From: Lithospermum erythrorhizon
Taxonomy: Eukaryota > Streptophyta > Magnoliopsida > Boraginales > Boraginaceae
Assembly (NCBI GenBank): GCA_019722365.1
Contig: JADFUC010000464.1
Span: 1-64,000 of the forward strand
Direction: 5' to 3'
Length of the DNA stretch: 64,000 bases
The notes under the pieces were generated by a model that saw only the letters and a program-made list of their open reading frames with translations, ran no database searches and had not been told where the DNA came from. The position numbers and the translations under genes were made by a program. Of the stretch, positions 34,860 through 45,616 are shown one piece after another. Within the stretch, counting starts at the first letter, position 1, and each line of letters begins with the position of its first letter.

Positions 34860-35110
34860 TACACACTACTTGATTGATCCTACTGATTGGAATATCATTT
34901 ATGATATATGCAAGTTTTTGGAAGTATTTACCGATGTTACTAAGATAATTAGTGGCACTTCTTACCCAACTGTAAACCTATTTCTAGCTGAGCTTTATAG
35001 AGTTAAGGTGCTCTTGATTTGTTAAATGAAAAGTCCCCTCTAATCAACACTCAGTGGATACTGCAATGGAAACGTTTTTAAATATGACAACATCGGGTCA
35101 CAGCAATTGA
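34860..35110 (+). pseudogene. hAT transposase core fragment
   Basis: A frame reads LIDPTDWNIIYDICKFLEVF followed by TDVTKIISGTSYPTVNLFLA and ELYRVKVLL. This is the conserved middle of plant hAT transposases (W..I..IC.FL..F.D.T...SGTSYPTAN). After a stop, words resembling AMETKF-KYW and the SLDPR block appear in other frames to about 35,150. The BED finger, the catalytic acidic residues and the dimerisation block were not found, so the gene is dead. Confidence 0.75.
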
Positions 35111-35169
35111 TTCCATCGGGCTCGCTTGATCCACGTACCTAATCTATTACTAATGGATGACTTAGTATT

Positions 35170-35640
35170 CTGAGGTTATTTGTGTTGCCTTTTATGCATT
35201 TGTTGCCTATTCTGCATTTGTATTCCTCAAGTTGGTGCTCTATTCTCGTTGCCTATTATGCATTTATGGTAACTATAATGCCAATACATAGTATTTCGAG
35301 GTTATTTCAGGTCGCCATTTGCATATTATGTTGTTGCCTAATCTGCATTTATGGTAACTATAATGCCAATGATTACATGCTATTCTGAGGTTATTTGTGT
35401 TGCCATTTGCATCTTGTTTGCCTATTTCTACATTTCATTGCATACCAACGCTGAAGTGCCGCTTATTAATCTATTATAACGCCAATACCCATACGCTATA
35501 ACTATTCGAGGTTATTCGTGTCATTTATTAATCAATGATGCCACGGTATTCTAGAGCTTATTTGCGGCCGCTGTCAGCCATTCCTCGCATTTATGGTAAC
35601 TAAAGCACAATGGTTTACACAGATTGAGGTTACCCTGCCA
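35170..35640. repeat. Minisatellite with gttgcctat and gaggttattt cores
   Basis: The word gaggttattt or a variant starts at about 35,172, 35,297, 35,384, 35,507 and 35,625, so the period is about 90-125 bp. Each unit also has gttgcctat.tgcattt and tatggtaactataatgcc. It follows the transposase core, as the gataggcaac array does in hAT element 1. Confidence 0.8.
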
Positions 35641-36329
35641 TCAGGTTGTGTATAAAATAATTTTCATTATACGGGCTTATCCATTCTCAGATCCAAATGG
35701 GCGACTACAAAAAATGTATCAAACGGAATTGCCTAATAAGTTATCCTCCTTGTTTAAGCTCTGCGAAACGCCCTACAACAACATAGCCCTCAAATTCCCA
35801 AAATAATTAACAAGTAATTACTTCCAAGTTCGTAGAATCGAGCGCTCCTAGACTCGGGGATGAACAAGTACTGGCAAGGACGTAGGGAGGTCAGTCTGAG
35901 ATTTAGAATGCCTCTAATCTTGATATTGCTACACAGCTAGGCGGCGAATCAGAATCACAAAGGCCAAGTATTGCTCAAGAGGGTGGAAGCGTACTTTCAA
36001 TGATCTTCTTTCTCCACGCCAAATCAGCGAATCCTTCATTTGGTCGGCGAGTCAGCTTCGAGGTTTAAAGGTTCTTCAAGTGGTCTTGTACGGGAGTAGT
36101 CAGCGACGTAAGAGGATAGTTATGGATCGAGCCAAAACGAGCCACATATTTTTTTTCCTCGGCGTGGGTAGAAAGCGATGCCTCGTGTATTTCATAACCA
36201 CAGAATGGCGAAATGCTTTAAAAAAGGAGGTAGGTGTAACGCGTGGCGGTGGCGAGGACGTTCGACGCGGCTTCTATACCAGTCGGCCGCGCGCGGATAT
36301 CAATGTGGATCTATACTAGGCGCGAAATT

Positions 36330-37276
36330 ACATTACTGCTTCTGGATACAAAAATTGAAGCATGGCGGGACAATTACGCGAGAACCGATGTGGAGCCAGA
36401 AGTACCACCACGAGGACCGAGTTATTGGAGGGAATTATGGAAGTTGAAACTTCCGCCTCGAGTCTAGATTTTGTTGTGGAAGTGCTTGCATAATGTGTTA
36501 CCAACCAAAGAGAGGCTCTTGAGGCGAGGAGTCTTAGTGGATGTAACTTGTGCTTTTTGCAATAATGAGGTGGAATCACTTCAACATATTTTGCTCGAAT
36601 GTCCGTTTTCTTGCAGGTTATGGTTCGCCACTCCTTGGACTCTCATGACCACTGGAGGACAGTGGAAATTCTTTAGGGAGTGGTGGATTGTGCTCTCAAA
36701 TCAACTCAAGAGATCGGGTAAAGGGGAGGTGTTGTGGGAAGTTGCTTGTATGCTCTGGCACATTTGGAAGGCAAGAAATTATGTGGTGTTTGAGAACCTA
36801 TTTTTACCTACAGATATTGTCATTGTACCTGTTTGTACCAAGATGGCAGCCCTCCGCGTGTTAGCTTTATGAAGATTAATTGTGAAGGGGGTTGGTCCAA
36901 GCTAGCTCGCACATCAGGGGCAGTTTGCAGGGACTCAAATGGTGACTTTAGAGGTGCAAGCTTTCGACGCATGGAGTGGGTAACAAGCTCGTTGATGGCT
37001 GAAGCGTATGCTCTGAGGGACGTGCTTTATTTTGCTTGGAAAATCAATTGTCGGAAAGTTGAACTAGAGAGTGACTCCAAGACATTGATTCATATCTTTA
37101 ATGAGAGTAAGCTCCAGCTGAGGTCAAGTAGAGTTGCGTATATTTTTCATTTGACAAGTTTTACTGGTGTTAGCATTCCATTTCACAAAAGACGCTTAAC
37201 CATGGCCATACAATGTGACGTGAGCACCATGGTGTACAAGAAGCGGAATGGCTTCTTCGTTCTCCAAGTTGGCTAA
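36330..37276 (+). pseudogene. LINE C-terminal zinc domain and RNase H
   Basis: The frame SYWRELWKLKLPPRV, then KCLHNVLPTKERLLRRGV, is the start of the zf-RVT domain at the LINE ORF2 C-terminus; CAFCNNEVESLQHILLECPF supplies its C-x2-C...H...C pattern and LW follows. After a frameshift near 36,840 an RNase H domain reads PPRVSFMKINCEGGWSK, GAVCRDSNGDFRGASF, LMAEAYALRDVL and VELESDSKTL. RNase H removes RNA from the RNA:DNA hybrid; here the first catalytic Asp (normally KIN-x-DG) appears as Glu, while the Glu and second Asp are present. Stops and frameshifts make it a pseudogene. An A-rich end lies at about 37,363-37,370. Reverse transcriptase does not precede it in the window. Confidence 0.8.
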
Positions 37277-37776
37277 GTCTAGCCTTCACTCAGGATCTTT
37301 AAGGATACTTTTGTACGAATTTTGTTTTTCCGACTTGCTTATTTAATACAATTCATATCTTTGAGTGAAAAAAACCCTTAATATGCAAGCCACTTTGTAT
37401 GACTTATTCATGTATTTAACTCAAAAGATGAGATTTTCTAGCAATTATCCGGCATAATGGATAACATAAAAAGTAAAGCAGCTTTTTTTTCTATTTTCTA
37501 ACGAGCTAGTTATAATATTTTAATATAAATATAAACTTAAGAAGAAAACCCAGCTGGACGTATGTCATTCATTTGAACATAATTGGCCAATGCAAAGGAA
37601 GGTTCCTTGGGACAACTTTGACAACGACAATTCATGATCCTCTCCTTTTAAAACTACATTTTATTTATGTTATATGTAGTATTTACCTATTAAATACAAT
37701 AGATTTTAAATAAATTAACTAATTATACGCATATATTCACAAAATTGGATTAAATTTTTTATAGTATAATAATTAT

Positions 37777-38148
37777 TACTCCTCCATCTATATATTTATT
37801 GGCCCATTTTACTTTTTTCACTTTTTTCAGAAATGAACTTTACTTTAGCTTATTTTGTTTCATGGCTTTTATAATATTTTTATGAAAAATAAATCAATGG
37901 AAAGAATTTGAATGTATTTTTTATTAATACATTTTTCATAAAATACTATAAAACACAAATAAAAATGTCTATGATTAAAATTAAATTATGAAAAATTAAA
38001 AAATCCAAATAATTTTATGTGATTATGAAAGATAATGAAAACACAAATAACAAGAAAAGGAGTAGTTAATAATTCAAGAAAATAACAAAAAAATTCAATA
38101 CGAAAAATTAAAATACTCCGTATAAAAAATTGTAGTTGATGGAGTAGT
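37777..38148. mobile_element. Stowaway-like MITE
   Basis: The left end reads tactcctccatctatata and the right end, reverse complemented, actactccatcaactacaat. The ctcc..c(c)atc tip, the short AT-rich body of about 370 bp and the lack of coding are typical of Stowaway (Tc1/mariner-derived) elements. The TIR is diverged. Confidence 0.6.
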
Positions 38149-38209
38149 CACATCATTAGACAGTTTATGGTAGAACTACAGGAGGCGATGATGACTAAAG
38201 TATATGAAT

Positions 38210-38620
38210 CCGAACTGAACCGACCCAAATCAATATCATCGACCTAATTTTTAATAATAATAATTCAGATTCGAATCAATACTAAAATTAAGCTCTCGAA
38301 TTCGATTCGAGAATTACCTCTATCATATTCGAATTGATTCGACATTTGACATATTTTATATTCGAGTTCGAATCAATTCTAATATACATATTTTTATATA
38401 AATTAATAAAATATCTATATTAAATATTTTGAATTGAATCAAATATCTCTGTCTGAAGTTCTAATGAGCATTATTCAAAAAATTTCGAATATAATTATAA
38501 GGTATCTGCTACTCATTCGAATGTCAAAAATCGATTTGAAGTTCGAGTCTGTGATTCGACAACATTCAAATTAGAATATTGAATATTCGAATTCGAAGTC
38601 GAATATTCGAAAAAATATAG
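38210..38620. repeat. AT-rich repeat dense in attcgaa words
   Basis: More than ten copies of ttcgaa, gattcga or attcgaat occur in about 400 bp, beginning after ccgaactgaaccgaccc and ending near tcgaatattcgaaaaa. This resembles decayed non-autonomous hAT subterminal sequence; ends are not resolved. Confidence 0.45.
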
Positions 38621-41600
38621 GAGACTTGGAGGAAACATTAAAGCCCAAATTAATTTGTCGAAGTAGAATTATAGAAGTGCTAGAGTGATGATCAATATGT
38701 TACCTCGCGTTGCCAGACCGACGTGAATAAAGACGTAAAAATCACATCATTTACGTAGTAATACTTAGACAAACCTCATTTAACACCCTCGACCAAAAAG
38801 ATAGAAAAGCTTTCAACTCATCAATTCTTCATACTTAAAGTCACAATCTCCGGTTAAATTTGATGTATTTAACATCTCGTAAATTTAGCCCCAAGAATTC
38901 TCGCATTATCATAAGAATGTGTTTAACGAACCTAGACTCACAGTCCGGGGCCCGGTCCACTTATTCGCCTGGGTTCGGCGCATGCTCACTGTGCCAACGA
39001 ATCCGGCCCCGATCCGTTAAGCAGTTGGGACGGACGAGGCTAAAACGATCAGTCTCAAGCCCGGTTCGGAGCCCATAAAAATTCAAGGAGATTCAAATTT
39101 CAAAGCCCTGCTCGAGGCCTGGGAACGACCGACGAAAGTTCGGGCTACCTCCCGCCTTTGTTCAAGTCACAACTTTGCAAAATGCCAAATGTAGTAAGAA
39201 CTAATTCATTTATCAGTTTCATGTTGTCAAAATCAAATCAAAACGGAATGCCTCTATGACGACCTAAACAATCATGCTTTCTTCATTGATTTCAGAGGGA
39301 CTGGGTTGGACCTGATAAAATCCGATGTCAGATCCTATCCGTCCTACTGATTTTGATAAGTTAAAACCGGCCTGACCTGACTCTGCTTTTAACGGAGATT
39401 TTGAACGAACCTGACCGATCCGTTAATCGTCCGACTTTATCGATTATAACCGTCCGTCCGGCTCAGATTTTTTTTTAAGAACAATCTCACCAAATTTCCA
39501 TTTCAAAATAGAACTATCGCCCAAATTTACGAAATTTAACTATCACCAAATTATTAAATGAATTTGTTTTATTTCAATTTGTTTATTAATTTGTATTAAT
39601 TTTGTTATTATTTTAGTTATTATTTTGAATTCTTAGTTGTTTATTAATTTTAGTTGTTTATTAATTTTAGTTATTATTTCAATTTTTATTAATTTTAGTT
39701 TATTAATTTGTTTATTAATTTTGCTATTATTTTAGTTAATTAATTTTAATTTATTAATTTAAGTTAGATTAGATTATTTTTGGTTTTGTTTGAGATAGAC
39801 TGCTGTTTGATCATTTGATATATCATTTGAATATATTTAATAAATAGATTTATGCTTATTTCCAGATCAATAATGATCGAATTATACTAATCGCGGTCAA
39901 TTTCAAATTGTTGTCTGCTGTGATGCTGGGTCGCTTGGATATCAAGGGATTTAGAATTTGTTGAATAAATTGACGTTTTTATATAATTTCAATTTTATTA
40001 CGTTATTATTTCACTTGGAGTTTATCACTATTTTATCAGATATATCAGAGTATAGTTAACCCAAAACAAAAGGTTCTAAAATATAAAATAAAAAATATAC
40101 CAAATCTAATAAAAAAATCGCCCATAACAAAAAATCCGACCTAAATCTAATAAAAATCTACCTAACAGTTAAAATCCCAGAGTATCCTGAAGTCCAAATC
40201 GGAACCGGGTCCGACCTGGATTGGATAACCGACCAGATGCTTCCCCTTTTCAATATCCGAACCGTTTCTACTATTTCAAAACCGAATCCGTCCGATCGCA
40301 TCTCTAACTGATGAAATAAGGTGGAATTTCGCGAACGCTACGACATAACCTATATCGACTTTTGTAACGCTCAAGTTTCATCATCAAAGGAGCGAACGAA
40401 TCATCAGATTATATCCGTTGTCCGTCTGCATGATTTCAAATGGGTCATGAAAAGCACTATATCTTAAACTACCTATTGAACTATTAATAACAGCTTATTT
40501 CATTAGAAACATTATTTGTTCAATTCGTCATTAATATTCAAATTTTTTAACAAATCTGCACTTCATTAAATATGTGTGCCGAGACCTTTAATGAAAAACA
40601 TAAACGGGATAAACGCTACCGCTTAATACCGTGGTACCGCAGCCCCCAATCTACTACCAACCGACAGGCGCCCGCACTTCCTTAATCTGGGCCGGCCCGA
40701 ATTCGACTGGGCAAGAAACGCACCGAACTCAGATTGTGGTCGTGGCCCGGTTCGACTTCATCCTGGCCAAACATTCTGCCCGATTATACACGTCTAATCA
40801 TATGAATCCAAGTAGTTAACATTTGTTTGGCTATTAGAGGTGTCTAATAGAATGAGCCTCTTTAGATGGTCCGTTGATAAGGCCCAAATAGTTTGACCCA
40901 TGTCCAACGAGACACCGTTTAGCCCCTAGCTCCCTAATTAGGTTACATTGATATGGCTAGATATTCGAATCCGACCCTGGTTCATCCCCATTTATTAAGA
41001 GCCTCTTACTCGGTAAAGAATAAATTATATTAAGAAGACGTCCATTAGGAACAAAGGGAAGTCTCTCACACTTTTCGAAAGAAAAATGTGTTTAGAAGAA
41101 CTATATTGATTATACATATCACAACGAGTGATGAACATATTGTATGTTTAAATTAATTGGACTTCTTCTTATGTTGAACTTTTCTCAAATGACCTATAAC
41201 TTTTTAAACACATAATGTACTTCCATTGGACGGCTTATTGATTGTAAGGAACGCAGGTTTACATTTTCTCAAATTAGAGGTTTTACTATGTATGGTTTGT
41301 AGGAAAGTTATCTTTTTCTATTGTGCGGAGTCACAATATTGTCTTGAGATTTATGTGACTAAATTGGGGCGAGTCATTATAATTAGGATTTTCATTTTAT
41401 AAAAAAATAATAACTAGAACGAAAAGATTCAGATTCATAGGATCTAGACATTGAATATTTTATTTTTAGTTATAAATTAATTGATTATAAATATATAAAA
41501 CTCAGGATTCATAATTATAGGAATAAAAAGAAATTAAGGATAGTAATAGGAACAAAACCAATAGGTTTTACATTAATTTAATAAGAAAAGATTCGGAATC

Positions 41601-41728
41601 AAAGGAATAAAGAAACACAAATAAAGTAATGGATAGTGATCGATTGAGCAGGTTTTCATATTCAATACTCTCAAATACTAAAAAACTAGTTAACAAATGA
41701 ACAAGTCAAATTCCAAATGAAACTATAC
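38621..41728. other. Interval with hAT-like GC-rich patches, no gene
   Basis: GC-rich patches at about 38,930-39,160, 39,290-39,470, 40,180-40,320 and 40,620-40,790 carry cggcccg/ccgacc/gaaccgg words of the kind seen at the ends of the three hAT elements. Between 39,560 and 39,770 an array of tattaattttagttgtttatt-like units occurs. A non-autonomous element of about 1 kb may span 39,290-40,315 (tips cagaggga and, reversed, cagttagagat), but no target duplication supports it. No coding sequence was seen. Confidence 0.35.
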
Positions 41729-42887
41729 CTTTTTCGCTTTAATTCTTTGGAGGGGCTTCACCAATATCTAGTGTAATCATGGTTAGTTCTTTATTCATCC
41801 ATTTGCATTTTCTTCCCCCTATAATTTCCTTAAAATTCACTCTCAACCGTCAATTTTACGTTTTTCAGTTCAATTTTTACGTATCGTTTTAACAACTTTC
41901 CTATTATTCGTCTAAAATCTAAAATTAAATATTTCAAATACTAATAAATTTACGATAAAATTAAATTTTAAATAAAATAATATATTAAATATGGATCTTG
42001 AATCAAATATCTTTAATTTTGATTTGTATATGTTGAAAATATTTATTTTATTTTTTAGAGAAGCCGATGAAGCGCTTTTTTTTTTTATACTTAATTTTAA
42101 TTCTAAAATAACTTTTAGGAAAACTAATGCGAATGATGTTAGTACCCAAGCCTAGCAATTATATCAAAGGATAATAAGTTATATATTCTCCAATTCAATT
42201 CAATTCAAATTATTAAATTTTATACTCAGTATATATCAAACTTTTCATAATAAATTATTTTTTATTATTTATTCTAATGAAAACAATGGCATTGTTTTTT
42301 TCAATATGTACATGTTTCATCATTGTTTTATGAAAATATATTAATAGATAAAATTTCATTTTAAAAACCAAAAACGTCAAATAAATAATTCAAAAGAAAA
42401 TATATCCCTAAAATGGTTGGGTAGTTCATTTCTTGACTTCTTTTGTTTTTTTTTCATTGCCTCCTAGTACCATGAGCACTTCTTTATTATGTGAAAAAAA
42501 TAATTTAAGTTCTATATACACTAAAATATTTTTATATAATAATGCAACGGTTGAGGAATAGCTATTAAATTAGCTAATGCAACGTCCTTCTGATGATCAT
42601 CATTACAATAATAAAGTTAATGCACCGAATTCCATGATCGTTGCAATACATGATCTAATGGAATACCTTATTCATATATATCATGCTTTGTAAAGTAAAT
42701 ACATCAAAGAAAGTATGAGTAAACAAATAGAATGTGAACAAATTTGCACCTGATAATGCATCTGGAAAGATCCCTCCTCTGCCTGCATTTTGAGGCCATC
42801 AGCCTCATATAGGGTCTGCAGAAAGTGGTGGAAACTATGTTCTTTAGTTCTGTAATGAGGCTCGAAGAGTCTACATACCATACCCAT
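41729..42887 (-). pseudogene. Two-exon gene fragment, unknown family (copy 2)
   Basis: Paralogue of 3,048-3,422. The first exon, 42,887-42,750, starts at the matching ATG, but an extra base near the start shifts it; the shifted frame reads WVWYVDSSSLITELKNIV then CRPY and RQRRDLSRCIIR, which aligns with the copy 1 residues, and ends at the same GT donor. The second exon-like block ends at 41,729 at the same donor (gaaaaag then gtatag; copy 1 gaaaag then gtatgg), preceded by gaagcccctccaaag against gaaaccttaccaaaa. The intron is about 900 bp longer than in copy 1. Homology continues upstream to about 43,035. Function unknown. Confidence 0.35.
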
Positions 42888-43035
42888 TTTTTGAACAAGA
42901 AAAAGTAGTAATAATAAGCAGGCTAAGGAAGAACACTTAATAAATAGCACTAAAACAGTGAGAAGATGCAATTAGCTTGTTTAAATTAAAGTCCACCATG
43001 TAGTTAGTCTTCTCTGAAACAACGCGCTTAATTGG

Positions 43036-45376
43036 GTCCTACTTCTTATACATACCAGTAATAAATTTTAATTCCTAAATTTCATTAAAAAAAAATCTAA
43101 TTTTGAATATGTATAGTTGACTTATTAATTTTGATCACAAAAAATAATTCTAAAATTTTTACTCCCGATGGAGTAGTAAAATTAAACGCACACATTGATT
43201 TATCATGTTCGTTACAAAACATGAAAATTATTTCCTACTTATTTCGAGAGAAAATTGAAACCAAATTTATTACGTAGTAGTATATTAACAATGGGCACTT
43301 TCTATTGTAATTTCGTGGAACAATCACCAAAAAAAATATTGATGTTAGGGAAAACAACATTATATACTTTAAGATTGTTGACAAATAGTTAGTGAGCTTG
43401 ATCATTCTATTAAAAATGGGAAAAGAACGATATTAGATCCTTGAAGAGGCCGTGTTTACCATCTTCCGGGGGCCAACCTTGCATAGATGAGTCAAGAAAA
43501 GAGAAGTCAACAATTAGGAGGTTTCTATTGTACTTCCATGTGGTGGCATAGAAAAGAGAAGGAAGCCTCAAATTAGTACTTTCAACGAGTCGAACCATAT
43601 CCAATCTTGTCTTGTTCGAACTCAATTTGATAATTATCTAGTCGAACTTCATTTTTCATACCATTCTCGAGTCGAGACTTAATTTGAGCATTTTTGTCAA
43701 CAAAATTATATTTTATGTTGAATCGAACCTTGTATACATATTTGTCAAACCATTCTCGAGTCGAGACTTAATTTGAACATTTTTGTTAACAAAATTATAT
43801 TTTTCATGTATAGATGAATATTATTGCTAATACATATTACTAATTTATTAGTTATATGAAATATATATTGAGTATTCAAACATATTATTAATTTAATAAT
43901 TATACATAATATTTGTCGAGCCGAGCTTATTTCTCGTAATTGATCAAGGTTAAAATCAAGATTTGAGATTTGGTTTGAACTGTCGAATCAAATTTTCCAA
44001 TCGAATTATTCAAGTCGAATACCATCAAACCTTTGATTAATTCTTGCTTGATAAAAGGCCCATCCATAATGGAATTTTGATTCAACTTAATGAGGTACAA
44101 ACGAATTGTATTACAATTTGTGTTACAACGAGGGGATATGCCGAGTCCATTATCATTATGCCTTTTAATGTTAGTTGATGACTCAACTTTGTTTGTGTAT
44201 TTATATATGATTGTCAACTTATAAATATTACTTATAATACATGCATAAAACTTGACAACTTGTATGAAGGGGTCAAGGTGTGTTAAAAGAATATACTCAA
44301 ACAATTCACACCACAAACAAAAAAGTTGTTGGGTTATTGGTTGGAATCAAGAGATAGAAATGCGGTGGCAACGGCAAGAATGGTGATGGAGGGGGTGGGG
44401 ACTCCATAGGTGGACTCAAAATAAACTTTCTAGTGGTACGTTTTAGAAATAATGAAAGAAATTTTATACAATTAAATATTTTACTTAATATTTTCAATAC
44501 TATTAAACAATATCAAAATGAAAAAAAAATTACAAAAAATTTAAGATAATATTACATAGTTAGTATAAAAGGGGCTAGCGCGTGGCCCATACGGATGGTC
44601 GTCGTAATTTTATTTTTTTTAGTTTGAGAACGTTATACTTTGCGCATTGAAAGTTGTACGTTCAAAATTTATTGAAAACATAATTAAATTTTGTCTCAGT
44701 TTTTCTATATCATTTATACCCAATACTTATTACCTTACAAGCCATGAAATTTCTTTATCATTTTATTCAATCCGCTTATTCCTCTTTTTTTCCTTCACTC
44801 CACATTCTATTAAGTATTGAATTGCGATTCATCATCCATTTACGCTTTCAGATGCAATTTTATTTCCACACGCTGATTCACTAATATTTGAATTTTTATC
44901 AAATTAAGTAATATTACCGACATTATCTCGTATTTTTATTCATTGTACTGACCACATTTTGATGTATTATCTACTCAATATTTGCAGACTACTCACTAGT
45001 TTAATTTTAATGGTGTGATTGCATCACCTTAATACACATATGTCCAAATTAAAGGTAGGTAGAACCGTAGAAATGTAGAATGAAAGATTGAAAGGTAATA
45101 TGTGAAGGGAGAAACGGTCCAAATATGGTTATAAAATTAGAGATGATGGGAAAGCCGGTTCATGAATCATGACTGGTGATGGTAAACGGGCCGAACGTAG
45201 ATGACCCATGTATGTTAACGGCGAACACGAACAGTCCTAAAAAGTCATTAATATTTAAATCGTAGATTTTGAATTGAAATTACATAGGTGAAATCATATA
45301 CCAAAAATCCAAAAATTAATATTATTTTCATTATTTACTTTGGTGTCAATTATTCTTTTAAGTTAATATTTTCAAT
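43036..45376. other. Non-coding AT-rich interval
   Basis: No supported gene. A tandem repeat is listed separately. A minus-strand frame at 43,927-44,316 has no recognisable domain, and the proline-rich frame near 44,306-44,497 reflects a CT-rich patch. Confidence 0.4.
43661..43802. repeat. Direct repeat, 89-bp spacing
   Basis: ccattctcgagtcgagactt followed by aatttga.catttttgt.aac and aaaattatattt occurs at 43,661 and again at 43,750. The surrounding tcgag/tcgaac words look like a MITE. Confidence 0.8.
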
Positions 45377-45616
45377 AAGACATCCACCATCAATAAATTG
45401 CAAACCCGATCTACTCCATGCGTATTCCTAAACTATCCCTTTAATCATCGTGGTTACAAATGTTATGACCCTATTAATCGAAAGCTTATCGTTAGTCGAC
45501 AAGTAATCTTTGTCGAAACTCAATTTCCATTCCATCGAAGCCAACCAACCCCACCTCCCTCGTACACTTTCCTCTTTGACCCATTCACCCTTCACTCCTG
45601 CACTACATACACACGC
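45377..45616 (+). pseudogene. Copia polyprotein piece, copy A left of the hAT
   Basis: The frame reads QTRSTPCVFLNYPFNHRGYK and CYDPINRKLIVSRQV then FVETQFPF, the conserved segment between integrase and reverse transcriptase of plant copia elements (usually RSTPCVFLGYPSNHRGYKCYDL). It starts abruptly at the duplication boundary and is cut by the hAT after Pro-rich linker codons. The rest continues at 50,763. Confidence 0.8.

Larger units (their letters stand above)
32593..36318 (+). mobile_element. hAT transposon 2 (limits approximate)
   Basis: It contains, in order on the plus strand, a GC-rich subterminal patch with ccgacc/gaacc words, a TATA box, an aattagggttt-type array, a transposase core and a gttgcctat-type array. 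That order equals hAT element 1 read on its minus strand. The outer limits are inferred from where the LINE reading frames stop (about 32,590) and resume (about 36,320) and from the spacing of arrays to ends in element 1. Candidate tips tagta (32,591) and tacta (36,314-36,318) are too short to trust, and I find no convincing target duplication. Confidence 0.6.

Noticed and set aside
36080..36467. Overlapping plus-strand frames with arginine-rich sequence
   Set aside because: Three frames are open at once over a GC-rich patch; only the end of one (from about 36,330) matches a LINE domain.
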